Shown here piece by piece: positions 35,518 to 44,503 of a stretch of DNA of 64,000 bases (position 1 is the stretch's first letter; each line of letters begins with the position of its first letter). A program made the position numbers and the translations under genes. Below the pieces are notes generated by a model. It was not told where the DNA came from. It was given only the letters and a program-made list of their open reading frames with translations, and ran no database searches. The DNA comes from Aeromicrobium terrae (GTDB lineage: Bacteria > Actinomycetota > Actinomycetes > Propionibacteriales > Nocardioidaceae), in contig NZ_VDUX01000008.1 of the NCBI RefSeq assembly GCF_008039565.1, forward strand, positions 1-64,000. Reading direction: 5' to 3'.

Positions 35518-36798
35518 GTGAGCAGCCCTGCACCATCAGCAGCCCGCGGCCCGGCACCCCCGCCGTATCCGTACCGCCGCGCGACGCGCCCCGCCGACCA
35601 TCGCCTCGCCGGTGGCGTCGCGGCGGGCCTCGCCGAGCACTTCGCCGTGCCGGTGATGGCCGTGCGCGTGGTGTTCGTCGTGGCCACCTGGTTCAACGGC
35701 GCAGGGGTCATCGCCTACCTGCTGCTCTGGCGCTTCATGGCACTCGCGGAGCCGGAGAGCTCACCCGGGCTGGAGTCGGCCGAGCGGCGGGGTCTGCGCT
35801 CCGGCAGCCGGCGGCGCTTCGGCCCGAAGGAGATCCTGCAGACCATCGCCATCTGCGCGATCGGCGCCGGCGTGCTGGTGCTGCTGCAGGTCACCGGCCG
35901 GGGCATCAGCGGTTCGCTCCTGCTTCCCGTGCTGGTCGGGCTGCTCGGGGTGGCGGTCGTCTGGCGCCAGCTCGACGACGCCGCGTGGCAGCGCTGGATG
36001 CGGCAGACGTCGGGCTGGGCGTTCGCCGCTCGCGCCGCGGCCGGCGTCGTGATGATCGTGCTCGCCGGTCTGTACTTCTTCTCCCAGGAGCGCGGCTGGA
36101 GCGGCATCGTCGACGTCGCGTCCGCCGCCGGCATCGCCCTGGTGGGCGCGGCGCTCATCCTCGGCCCCTGGATCAGCAAGCTGCTCGGCGACCTCGCGGC
36201 CGAGCGTCGTGAGCGCGTGCGCTCGCAGGAGCGGGCCGACGTCGCCGCCCACCTGCACGACTCCGTCCTGCAGACTCTGGCGCTGCTGCAGAAGAACGCC
36301 GGCGACGCCGCTGCCGTGGCCACGCTGGCCCGCCGCCAGGAGCGCGACCTGCGCTCGTGGCTGTACGGCGACGAGGCGCAGCACGGCGACTCGCTCGTCG
36401 CCGCCCTCCGGCTCGCGGCCGCCGAGGTCGAGGACGCCCACCACGTGCCGGTGGAGGTCGTGGGCGTCGGCGACGCGGCCCTCGATCCCGACGTCTCCGC
36501 GCTGGCCCGCGCGGCCCGGGAGGCGATGGTCAACGCCGCCAAGCACGCCCGCGTCGCCCGCATCGACGTCTACGCCGAGTCCGACGGGCGCACGGCCGAG
36601 GTGTTCGTGCGCGACCGCGGCGTCGGCTTCGACCCTGCTGCCGTCGCCGAGGACCGGCTCGGCCTCAAGGGGTCCATCATCGGCCGGGTCGAGCGCCACG
36701 GCGGTACGGTCGACGTCCGCAGCGCCCCCGGCGAGGGGACCGAGATCGCGATGCGCCTGCCCCTCCGCACCACCACCGACCAGGAGACCTCGACATGA
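35518..36798 (+). CDS. PspC-domain sensor histidine kinase
   Basis: A 426-residue kinase with an N-terminal PspC domain (about 20-75), three to four further membrane segments (115-225), a HisKA_3 dimerisation domain with phospho-His247 in AAHLHDSVLQTL, and an HATPase domain with REAMVNAAKHA and DRGVGFDPA. It probably senses envelope stress through PspC. The GTG at 35518 follows GACGAT (35506-35511) by 6 bases. The response regulator overlaps its stop by 4 bases, and its probable targets are the divergent PspC genes. Confidence 0.92.
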   Translation: MSSPAPSAARGPAPPPYPYRRATRPADHRLAGGVAAGLAEHFAVPVMAVRVVFVVATWFNGAGVIAYLLLWRFMALAEPESSPGLESAERRGLRSGSRRRFGPKEILQTIAICAIGAGVLVLLQVTGRGISGSLLLPVLVGLLGVAVVWRQLDDAAWQRWMRQTSGWAFAARAAAGVVMIVLAGLYFFSQERGWSGIVDVASAAGIALVGAALILGPWISKLLGDLAAERRERVRSQERADVAAHLHDSVLQTLALLQKNAGDAAAVATLARRQERDLRSWLYGDEAQHGDSLVAALRLAAAEVEDAHHVPVEVVGVGDAALDPDVSALARAAREAMVNAAKHARVARIDVYAESDGRTAEVFVRDRGVGFDPAAVAEDRLGLKGSIIGRVERHGGTVDVRSAPGEGTEIAMRLPLRTTTDQETST

Positions 36799-37442
36799 GC
36801 ACCTTGCGCGTCGCGATCGTCGACGACCACGCCATGTTCCGCACCGGCGTGCGCACCGAGCTGGAGTCGTCCGCGGACCGCGTCGAGATCGTCGCCGAGG
36901 CCGAGGACGTCGACTCCGCCGTGGCCGCGATCGCCGAGCAGCAGCCGGACGTGGTGCTGCTCGACGTGCACATGCCCGGCGGCGGCGGGCTCGAGGTCCT
37001 GCGCCGCGTGCCGAGCTCGGCGAAGACGACGTTCCTCGCCCTCTCGGTCAGCGACGCGGCCGAGGACGTCATCGGCATCATCCGCGCCGGCGCGCGCGGC
37101 TACGTCACCAAGAACATCAGCGGTCCTGAGCTGCTGGACGCGCTCGAGAGGGTCGCCGGCGGCGACGCCGTGTTCTCGCCGCGCCTCGCCGGATTCGTGC
37201 TCGACGCGTTCGCCGGCACCATCGAGATCGCCCAGGTGGACGAGGACCTCGACCGGCTCACCGAGCGCGAGCGCGAGGTCATGCGACTCATCGCCCGCGG
37301 CTACGCCTACAAGGAAGTGGCCAAGGAGCTGTTCATCTCGATCAAGACCGTGGAGACCCACGTGTCGAGCGTGCTGCGCAAGCTCCAGCTCTCCAGCCGC
37401 CACGAGCTCACCCGCTGGGCCAACGATCGTCGCTTGATCTAG
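36795..37442 (+). CDS. NarL/LuxR-type response regulator
   Basis: A 215-residue two-component regulator: a receiver with acidic pair Asp10/Asp11, phospho-acceptor Asp57 (LLDVHMP), and switch Lys in VTKN; a C-terminal LuxR HTH LTEREREVMRLIARGYAYKE. It is translationally coupled to the PspC kinase and is the likely binder of the CACCCTGAA dyad upstream. It should activate the divergent PspC operon on envelope stress. Confidence 0.93.
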   Translation: MSTLRVAIVDDHAMFRTGVRTELESSADRVEIVAEAEDVDSAVAAIAEQQPDVVLLDVHMPGGGGLEVLRRVPSSAKTTFLALSVSDAAEDVIGIIRAGARGYVTKNISGPELLDALERVAGGDAVFSPRLAGFVLDAFAGTIEIAQVDEDLDRLTEREREVMRLIARGYAYKEVAKELFISIKTVETHVSSVLRKLQLSSRHELTRWANDRRLI

Positions 37443-37465
37443 CACGACGGGTGCAGGATGGACCA

Positions 37466-40400
37466 GTGCGCGTCGAGCTGCTCGGACCTCTGCGGGTCCT
37501 GGACGGGGGCGCCGAGGTCGACCTCGGCGGTGCGCTGAACCGCGCCCTCGTGGCCCGGCTCGCGCTCGAGCCCGGCCGGCCGGTCTCCACCACGACGCTC
37601 GTCGACGACCTCTGGGAGGATCCGCCGTCGGCGAACGCGCTGCAGTCGGTTGTCTCGCGCACCCGGCGCCGCCTGCCGGACGGCGCGCTGACGTCCAGCG
37701 CCGCCGGCTACGCGCTCGACGTCGACGAGGTCGACGCCGCCGAGCTGGAGCGCGCGGTGTCGAGCGGCGACGCGGCGAGCGCGCTGCGGCTGTGGCGCGG
37801 CGACCCGCTGGCCGATGTCGACGCACCGTTCGCGGACGCCGTCGCGTCGCGGCTGTCCGAGCTCCGGCTCGGCGCCGTCGAGGCGTCGATGCGCGAGCGC
37901 GCCGGCGCGCCCGACGCGGCCCTCGTCGCCGAGCTCGCCGACCTCACCGCGGCCCACCCGTACCGCGAGGGTCTGTGGAACATCTACCTCCAGGTGCTCG
38001 CCGCGCTCGGGCACCAGGCCGAGGCGCTCGCCGCGTACGAGCGGCTGCGCTCCTGCCTCGCCGAGGACCTCGGCGCGGACCCGTCGCCGGAGCTCCAGGC
38101 CACCCACGTCGCGCTGCTGCGTGGCGACGTCGTGCCGCAGCGGCGGTCGGCCGACCGGCTGCCCGTGGGTCTCACCACGTTCGTCGGCCGCGACGACGAC
38201 GTCGCGCAGATCGTCGACGCGCTGGACGCGTATCGCCTGGTCACCGTGGTGGGGCCGGGCGGCGCCGGCAAGACCCGGCTGTCGGTCGAGGCGGCCCGGG
38301 CGTCCCGGCACGACGACGTCTGGCCGGTCGAGCTGGCGGCCATCACCAACGACGAGGACGTCGTGCCAGCCGTCCTGGCGGCCATGGGGCTGCTCGAGGT
38401 GACGGCCGTCGACCGCCGGCGGGCGGGCAGCTCCCAGGACAGCAAGGACCGACTCCTCGAGGCCGTGGCCGACGCGCACGGACTGCTGCTGCTCGACAAC
38501 TGCGAGCACCTGGTCGACACCGTCGCGCAGGTCACCGAGGACGTCCTGCGGCACGCGCCCGGCATCGTCGTGCTCGCCACCAGCCGCGAGCCGCTCGGCC
38601 TGGTGGGCGAGCTCACCTATGCGCTCGAGCCGCTGAGCATCCCCGAGTCGGGGGTGAGCGCCGAGCAGGCGGCCAAGCACAGCGCCGTCGACCTCTTCGT
38701 CCAGCGCGCCCAGGCCGTGGACCGGGCGTTCGTGCTCGACGAGTCCACGGTCAGCGGCGTGGTGGAGGTCTGCCAGCGCCTCGACGGGCAGCCGCTCGCG
38801 CTCGAGCTGGCCGCGGCGAGGTTGCGCACGCTGACGGTCGACCAGGTGGCGGCCCGGCTGTCGGACCGTTTCCGCCTGCTCACCGGTGGCAGCCGCACCG
38901 CGTTGCCGCGGCACCGCACGCTCCGGGCCGTCGTCGAGTGGAGCTGGGACCTGCTCGACGAGGACGAGCGCGACCTCGCCGAACGCCTCGCCGTCTTCCC
39001 CGGCGGGGTGGACGCCGACGGTGCCTCCGCGGTGCTCGGCCGCGACGCCGCGGAGCTGCTCGAGTCGCTCGTCGACAAGTCCCTGCTGGTCCCTGTCCGT
39101 GGGCCGCAGCCACGGTTCCGGATGCTGGAGACGCTGCGTGAGTTCGGCGTCGAGCGGCTGCTCGAGCGCGGCATCGTCACCGAGGTGCGCTCGGCCCACC
39201 TGGATCACTATCTCCACCTCGCCGAGGCCGCCGAGCCCGACCTGCACGGCCCGGACCAGCTCGAGGCCCTCGCGATGCTCGACCGCGACGCCGGCAACCT
39301 GCTCGCCGCGTTGCGCTTCGCCGTCGACGAGCAGGACCGCGGTCGGGCCGGGCGGCTCGCCGCGGTCTTCGCGTGGTGGTGGGGGATCCGCGGGCAGGAG
39401 ACCAACTTCCGGACCTGGATGGAGCTGATCGAGGGACTGCCGGGCACCGCCGACCCGAGCACCGAGGTGGCCATCAACGCGCTCGGCATCATCGCGGCGT
39501 TCGAGAAGGACCGCGACAGCGTCGCCCCGCGGATCGAGCGAGCGCTGGCCGCGTACGACACCGGCGAGGCGCACGGTCGGCTGGTCGACATGGCGGTGGC
39601 CGCCTTCGAGTTCTTCGGCGCCACCGGCGACCGGGTGATCCCCGAGCCCGAGGACCCGTGGACCCGGGCGGCCACCCGGCTGATGCGCGGAGCACTGCTC
39701 GAGAACGCCGGGGAGCCGGAGAACTCTGTGGCGCTGCTCGACCAGGCCCTCGAGGACCTGCGGGCCGTGGGCGACCGATGGGGGATCGCGATGGCGGCGT
39801 CACAGCGCGCGTCGTATGAGGGCCAGATCGGCAAGCTCGACGACGCGCTCGACTCGATGAACGAGGCGATCCCGCTGCTCGAGCAGCTCGGAGCCACCGA
39901 CGACGCCACGTTCACGCGCCAGCGCATGCTGTCGCTCCGTCTCTCGTCGGCCACGCCCGACGACCTGCCGGCGCTGCGCGCGGAGGTCGAGCGACAGGTC
40001 GCGGCCTCCAGCGAGACCGGCGACGCGCGGGCCAGCCAGCTCTGGCGCCTCAACCTGGCCCAGGTCGAGCGGCTGTCCGGCAACACCGGCGCCGCGGTGG
40101 AGCTGCTGCAGGGTCTGGTCGCCGACATCGGCGAGATCACGGAGGGCATCCCCGGGAGCAGCCAGATGCGGGCGGTCATCCGCGCGGCGCTCGCCGTCGG
40201 GCTCGTCGACGACGGGAAGCTGGACCGCGCCCGTCAGGAGCTCGCCGCGGCGACGTCCTTCGCCACGGAGTCCGAGGACATGCCGGTGGTCTCGTCCGTC
40301 GGCGTGGCCGCGGCCGTGCTGGCCCACGCCGAGGGCGACCCGGGACGAGCTGCTCGTCTGCTCGGCGCCGCCGACAACATCCGCGGCCGCGGTGACCTGT

Positions 40401-40537
40401 CGAACCGCGACGACCGCGAGCTCTCCGAGCGCCTCCGTGTCGAGCTCGGCAACGACGCCTTCGAGGCCGAGCGCGCGCGAGGCGAGGGCCTCGATCGTGT
40501 CGAGGCCCTCGCCCTGGTGCGTGCTGTCAGCGGCTAG
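37466..40537 (+). CDS. BTAD/AfsR-like large transcriptional regulator with NB-ARC-type ATPase
   Basis: A 1023-residue regulator. An N-terminal OmpR-like winged helix (about 1-85), a bacterial transcriptional activation domain of helical repeats (90-235), an ATPase of the STAND class with Walker A GPGGAGKT (Lys269) and LLLLDNCEHL as Walker B, a winged-helix region, and C-terminal TPR-like helices (about 600-1020). This is the AfsR/SARP-like layout used as a signal-activated transcription factor. The target is unknown; the DrrAB-type exporter is convergent. The GTG at 37466 follows CAGGAT by 6 bases. Confidence 0.88.
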   Translation: MRVELLGPLRVLDGGAEVDLGGALNRALVARLALEPGRPVSTTTLVDDLWEDPPSANALQSVVSRTRRRLPDGALTSSAAGYALDVDEVDAAELERAVSSGDAASALRLWRGDPLADVDAPFADAVASRLSELRLGAVEASMRERAGAPDAALVAELADLTAAHPYREGLWNIYLQVLAALGHQAEALAAYERLRSCLAEDLGADPSPELQATHVALLRGDVVPQRRSADRLPVGLTTFVGRDDDVAQIVDALDAYRLVTVVGPGGAGKTRLSVEAARASRHDDVWPVELAAITNDEDVVPAVLAAMGLLEVTAVDRRRAGSSQDSKDRLLEAVADAHGLLLLDNCEHLVDTVAQVTEDVLRHAPGIVVLATSREPLGLVGELTYALEPLSIPESGVSAEQAAKHSAVDLFVQRAQAVDRAFVLDESTVSGVVEVCQRLDGQPLALELAAARLRTLTVDQVAARLSDRFRLLTGGSRTALPRHRTLRAVVEWSWDLLDEDERDLAERLAVFPGGVDADGASAVLGRDAAELLESLVDKSLLVPVRGPQPRFRMLETLREFGVERLLERGIVTEVRSAHLDHYLHLAEAAEPDLHGPDQLEALAMLDRDAGNLLAALRFAVDEQDRGRAGRLAAVFAWWWGIRGQETNFRTWMELIEGLPGTADPSTEVAINALGIIAAFEKDRDSVAPRIERALAAYDTGEAHGRLVDMAVAAFEFFGATGDRVIPEPEDPWTRAATRLMRGALLENAGEPENSVALLDQALEDLRAVGDRWGIAMAASQRASYEGQIGKLDDALDSMNEAIPLLEQLGATDDATFTRQRMLSLRLSSATPDDLPALRAEVERQVAASSETGDARASQLWRLNLAQVERLSGNTGAAVELLQGLVADIGEITEGIPGSSQMRAVIRAALAVGLVDDGKLDRARQELAAATSFATESEDMPVVSSVGVAAAVLAHAEGDPGRAARLLGAADNIRGRGDLSNRDDRELSERLRVELGNDAFEAERARGEGLDRVEALALVRAVSG

Positions 40538-41352
40538 GCCTTGCGCCGGTAGGCGCGGACGGCCAGCGGGGCGAACACGGCCAGGATGACCGCGGAGGTG
40601 AGCGCCGCGATGGTGGCGTCCTCGGCGACCGGCCCGCCGGTGAGCAGGCCGCGGACGGCGTCGGTCAGGTGCGTGACCGGGTTGATCTTCACCCAGGTCT
40701 GCAGCCAGCCCGGCATCGTGTCGGCCGACGCGAACATCGACGACCCGAACGTCAGCGGGAACAGCGCCAGGAAGCCGAGACCCTGCACGGAGCCGGCCTC
40801 GCGGACGATCATGCCGAGCCAGATCGAGACCCAGCACAGGCACCAGGCGAAGGCGAGCACCATCAGCATGCCCAGCAGGACCGAGACGGGTGACGTGCTC
40901 GTCCGGAACCCCATCAGGACGCCCATGGCGAGGCTCACCACGATGGTGATGCCGTACCGCAGGCACTCGGCGATCGTCGCGCCGACCAGCGGAGCCGAGC
41001 GGGGGATGGGCAGTGACCGGAACCGGTCGAAGACGCCCTCCTTGATGTCGGTGCTCAGGTTCACGCCGATGCTGACCGTGCTGAACAGCACCGTCTGGAT
41101 CATGATCCCGGGCAGGACGAACTGCAGGTAGTCGTGGGTGTTGCCGGAGATCGCGCCGCCGAGGACGTACACGAAGATCACCAGGAACAGTGCCGGCTGC
41201 AGCGTGACGTCGAAGAACTGCTCCGGGTGGCGCATCATCTTGGTCACCGAGCGGCCGGACAGCACGAGCGCGTGCCGCAGCCACGGCCACCAGGTGACGC
41301 GGTCGGCGTCGACGGTCCCGGGGACCGGACGCGGGGCGAGGGTGTTGCTCAT
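40534..41352 (-). CDS. ABC-2 type transporter permease (DrrB-like)
   Basis: A 272-residue ABC-2 permease with six membrane helices and the conserved cytoplasmic EGVFDRFRSLPIPRSAPLVG motif typical of daunorubicin-resistance DrrB proteins. With the upstream ATPase it forms a drug or lipid exporter. Its start overlaps the ATPase stop by 4 bases. Its 3' end overlaps the convergent BTAD regulator by 4 bases. Confidence 0.9.
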   Translation of the reverse strand: MSNTLAPRPVPGTVDADRVTWWPWLRHALVLSGRSVTKMMRHPEQFFDVTLQPALFLVIFVYVLGGAISGNTHDYLQFVLPGIMIQTVLFSTVSIGVNLSTDIKEGVFDRFRSLPIPRSAPLVGATIAECLRYGITIVVSLAMGVLMGFRTSTSPVSVLLGMLMVLAFAWCLCWVSIWLGMIVREAGSVQGLGFLALFPLTFGSSMFASADTMPGWLQTWVKINPVTHLTDAVRGLLTGGPVAEDATIAALTSAVILAVFAPLAVRAYRRKA

Positions 41353-42305
41353 CGGACGTTCTCCATCTCGTGTGACTCGTTTCGACCGGTCAGGGTGAAG
41401 AAGACCTCGTCGAGGTCGGGCAGCTCGAGCGCCAGCTCGGTGACGTCGATGCCCCGGGCGTCGAGGCCGGCCACGACTGCGGCGAGCGCCGCGCTGTCCT
41501 CGACCGGGACGCTCGCGTGACCCTTGAGCACCTCCGGCTCTCGACCGACGACGCGCGCGAGCAGCGCGGTGACGTCGGCGAGGTCGACCGGATCGGCGGG
41601 ACGGACGCGCAGCGTGCGACCGCCGACGATCGCCTTGAGCTCGTCGGGCGTGCCGTGCGCGATCACCCGGCCGCGGTCGAACACCGAGATGGCGTCGGCG
41701 AGGGCGTCGGCCTCCTCCAGGTACTGGGTGGTCAGCAGGACCGTCGTGCCCTGGAGGGTGAGCTCGCGGACGACGTCCCACATGTCCTCGCGCTTGCTCG
41801 GGTCGAGCCCGGTGGTCGGCTCGTCGAGGTAGATGACCTCGGGCCGGCCGACGAGGCTGGCCGCCAGGTCGAGCCGCCGCCGCATGCCGCCCGAGTACGT
41901 CCGGGTGCGCCGGTCGGCGGCCTCGGTGAGGCCGAACTGCTCCAGCAGCTCCTCGGCGCGACGGGCGGCCGCGGCGCGGGTGAGGTCGAGCAGGCGGCCG
42001 ACGAGCACGAGGTTCTCGCGCCCGGTGAGCTGCTCGTCGACGGCGGCGTACTGGCCGGTGAGGCCGATGGCGCGCCGCACGGCGTCGGGCTCGCGCAGCA
42101 CGTCGTGTCCCGCGACGGTGGCCGAGCCGGCATCGGGCTGCAGCAGGGTCGCGAGGATGCGCACGGCCGTGGTCTTGCCGGCGCCGTTGGGCCCGAGGAC
42201 GCCGAGCACCGTGCCGTGCGGCACGGACAGGTCGACGCCGTCGAGGGCGAGAGTCTCGCCGAAGCGCTTCGTGAGCCCCTCGGCGTGGATGGCGTGGTTG
42301 GTCAT
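41349..42305 (-). CDS. ABC transporter ATP-binding protein (DrrA-like)
   Basis: A 318-residue ATPase with Walker A GPNGAGKTT, signature YSGGMRRRLDLA, Walker B VIYLDEPTTGLDP and the C-terminal extension typical of DrrA (segments around LRVRPADPVDLADV and ELPDLDEVFFTLTG). It powers the coupled DrrB-like permease, probably for export of an antibiotic or lipid. The ATG at 42305 is downstream of a triple TGTCA-type operator shared with zwf. Confidence 0.92.
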   Translation of the reverse strand: MTNHAIHAEGLTKRFGETLALDGVDLSVPHGTVLGVLGPNGAGKTTAVRILATLLQPDAGSATVAGHDVLREPDAVRRAIGLTGQYAAVDEQLTGRENLVLVGRLLDLTRAAAARRAEELLEQFGLTEAADRRTRTYSGGMRRRLDLAASLVGRPEVIYLDEPTTGLDPSKREDMWDVVRELTLQGTTVLLTTQYLEEADALADAISVFDRGRVIAHGTPDELKAIVGGRTLRVRPADPVDLADVTALLARVVGREPEVLKGHASVPVEDSAALAAVVAGLDARGIDVTELALELPDLDEVFFTLTGRNESHEMENVR

Positions 42306-42327
42306 GACCACCACGGTGCTGGCCACG

Positions 42328-42358
42328 GCTGTCAGGTCGCTGTCACGCTGCTGACAGC
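42328..42358. promoter_or_regulatory. Phased TGTCA operator between drrA-like and zwf
   Basis: GCTGTCAG (42328-42335) and CTGACAGC (42351-42358) are perfect 8-bp arms, and a third half-site TGTCA (42341-42345) lies between them. The three half-sites, at 42330, 42341 and 42352, are spaced exactly 11 bp, one helical turn. This suggests cooperative binding by a regulator encoded elsewhere and control of the exporter, possibly of zwf too. Confidence 0.65.
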
Positions 42359-42393
42359 GGGCTGACGTGGTCCTACGGGGCTACCGTGGTCGC

Positions 42394-43830
42394 GTGGACC
42401 AGCCGCATCTCATCGTGATCTTCGGCGCCACGGGCGACCTCGCCCGCCGCAAGCTGCTGCCCGGGATCCTCCACCTGCTCCAGTCCGGCCTCGTGGCGGA
42501 CTTCCGCATGATCGGCGTCTCGCTCGACGAGCACGACGACACGTCGTTCCGCGAGTTCGCCCAAGAGGCGTGCCGCGAGTTCGGCAAGGACGACTTCGAC
42601 ACCGACCGCTGGGCCGAGTTCGCGTCGAAGCTGCACTACGTCAACGCCAAGGACGGCGCGGAGACGCTCGCCACCCGGGCCACCGAGCTCGAGGACGCCC
42701 TCGGCGGTGCGCCGGGGCGGCTGCACTACCTGAGCGTCCCGCCCAAGGCAGCGCTCGACGTCGTGAGCACCCTGGACGAGGCGCGCCTCGTGGAGCGCGC
42801 CCGGATCATCATGGAGAAGCCGTTCGGCACCGACCTGGAGTCCGCCAAGAAGCTGAACGCGTCGCTGCACGAGGTGTTCGACGAGGAGCAGATCTTCCGC
42901 ATCGACCACTTCCTCGGCAAGGAGGCGGCGCTCAACATCCTCGCGTTCCGGTTCGCCAACGGCCTGTTCGAGCCGATCTGGAACCGCACGTTCATCGACC
43001 ACGTGCAGATCGACGTGCCCGAGACCCTCTCCATCGAGGGCCGCGCCGGGTTCTACGAGGGCATCGGCGCGTTCCGCGACATGGTCGTCACCCACCTGTT
43101 CCAGATCCTCGGGTTCATGGCCATGGAGCCGCCCACCACGCTGGACTCGGAGTCCATCAGCGAGGAGAAGACCAAGGTCTTCCGCTCGATCCTCCCGCTC
43201 GACCCGGCGAACGTCGTGCGTGGCCAGTACCAGGGCTATCGCGACGAGGACGGCGTCTCGGCGGAGTCCGAGACCGAGACGTTCGTCGCGCTGGAGGCGC
43301 ACGTCGACAACTGGCGGTGGGCCGGCGTCCCGTTCTACCTGCGCACGGGCAAGAACATGGCCGAGGGCGCACGCATCATCTCGATCGCGTTCCGCGAGCC
43401 GCCCAAGAGCATGTTCCCGGGCGGCTCGGGGGTCGGCCTCTCCGGCCCGGACCACCTGACGTTCGACCTCGCCGACTCGAGCCGGCTCTCGCTCTCGTTC
43501 TACGGCAAGCGCCCGGGCCCGGGCATGAAGCTCGACAAGCTGAGCATGCAGTTCGCCCTGCAGGACACCGAGCGGGCCGGTGACGTCCTCGAGGCCTACG
43601 AGCGGCTCATCTACGACGCCATGCGGGGCGACCGCACGCTCTTCACCAACGCCGAGGGCATCGAGCGGCTGTGGGAGATCAGCCAGCCGCTGCTCGACGA
43701 CCCGCCGCCGGTGCGCCCGTACGCCCCGGGCACCTGGGGGCCGAACTCGGTGCACCAGCTGATCGCACCGCGCGCCTGGCGGCTGCCGTTCGAGCGCACC
43801 TGGCGCCGGCCGAATCCGAGCGGAGAGTAG
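42394..43830 (+). CDS. zwf: Glucose-6-phosphate dehydrogenase
   Basis: A 478-residue G6PD, first enzyme of the oxidative pentose phosphate pathway. NADP site IFGATGDLARRKL at residues 9-21, catalytic His172 in RIDHFLGKE, and C-terminal substrate-binding RWAGVPFYLRTGK. The GTG at 42394 follows TACCGT (42382-42387) by 6 bases. Here zwf stands alone rather than with tal, opcA and pgl, so it may be an extra copy. Confidence 0.95.
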   Translation: MDQPHLIVIFGATGDLARRKLLPGILHLLQSGLVADFRMIGVSLDEHDDTSFREFAQEACREFGKDDFDTDRWAEFASKLHYVNAKDGAETLATRATELEDALGGAPGRLHYLSVPPKAALDVVSTLDEARLVERARIIMEKPFGTDLESAKKLNASLHEVFDEEQIFRIDHFLGKEAALNILAFRFANGLFEPIWNRTFIDHVQIDVPETLSIEGRAGFYEGIGAFRDMVVTHLFQILGFMAMEPPTTLDSESISEEKTKVFRSILPLDPANVVRGQYQGYRDEDGVSAESETETFVALEAHVDNWRWAGVPFYLRTGKNMAEGARIISIAFREPPKSMFPGGSGVGLSGPDHLTFDLADSSRLSLSFYGKRPGPGMKLDKLSMQFALQDTERAGDVLEAYERLIYDAMRGDRTLFTNAEGIERLWEISQPLLDDPPPVRPYAPGTWGPNSVHQLIAPRAWRLPFERTWRRPNPSGE

Positions 43831-43833
43831 GCG

Positions 43834-44424
43834 TCAGTCCGGGAGGTACCCGGCGACCAGTCTGACCAGCTCGGACACGAACTCCTCGCGAGGGATCGTC
43901 GGGTGCTCGAGCACGTACCGGACGGTGAGGTGCTCGATGGCGCGGACCATCACCCACGCCGCGGTGCTGGGCCGGGTGTCGCCGAGATCGGCCCGGCGCG
44001 CGGCCAGGTAGGCGCCGACGAGCCCGACGATGCGCTGCTCCAGCGCCTCGGTCCGGCTGCTGTTCTCCGCCCGGGGGATCTCGTCGGCGATGACGCGCAG
44101 GAACTCCGCGTTCTCCTCCAGGGCGTCGAGGAGCGCCTCGATCGTGGGCCGCACCATGGCGGGCCCGGCGTCGTCGATCCGATCGGCCAGCGACGCGGTG
44201 ATGCGCTCGGCCAGCACGTCGGAGTACCGCTCGACGACCGCCTCGATGACGGCCTCCTTGTTCGGGAAGTACTGGTAGAGCGAGCCGGGGCTCACGCCCG
44301 CCTCGGCCGCGACGCGGTTGGTCGAGAGGGCGTCATAGCCGTCGCGCACGAGGACGGCGTGACCAGCCTCGATGATGCGTCCGACCATCTGCCGGGACCG
44401 TTCCTGCTGCGGGATCTTCTTCAT
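43834..44424 (-). CDS. TetR family transcriptional regulator
   Basis: A 196-residue TetR protein: HTH about residues 10-57 (GRIIEAGHAVLVRDGYDALS, VAAEAGVSPGSLYQYFPNKEAV) and a C-terminal ligand domain. It is divergent from an MpaB/DUF2236 gene across an inverted repeat, exactly like the TetR/MpaB pair at 12986-14703, and probably represses it. The ligand is unknown. Confidence 0.88.
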   Translation of the reverse strand: MKKIPQQERSRQMVGRIIEAGHAVLVRDGYDALSTNRVAAEAGVSPGSLYQYFPNKEAVIEAVVERYSDVLAERITASLADRIDDAGPAMVRPTIEALLDALEENAEFLRVIADEIPRAENSSRTEALEQRIVGLVGAYLAARRADLGDTRPSTAAWVMVRAIEHLTVRYVLEHPTIPREEFVSELVRLVAGYLPD

Positions 44425-44452
44425 CGGCGGGGGTGCCGGGCCGCGGGCGGCT

Positions 44453-44487
44453 GAGTCATGATGCGAATTGTATGCGAGCGATGACTC
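44453..44487. promoter_or_regulatory. Operator-like dyad of the second TetR/MpaB pair
   Basis: GAGTCAT (44453-44459) and ATGACTC (44481-44487) are perfect 7-bp arms around 21 bases that contain two direct ATGCGA repeats (44461-44466 and 44472-44477). It lies between the divergent TetR (44424) and MpaB-like (44504) starts, next to the MpaB -10 box CAGCAT (44492-44497). Likely bound by the adjacent TetR. Confidence 0.6.
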
Positions 44488-44503
44488 GTGTCAGCATGGA
44501 GCC

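Noticed and set aside
33972..35711. 579-codon frame containing the small membrane gene
   Set aside because: The N-terminal 490 codons are Arg/Pro-rich shadow sequence opposite and out of frame with the PspC gene; only the last 85 codons look like a protein.
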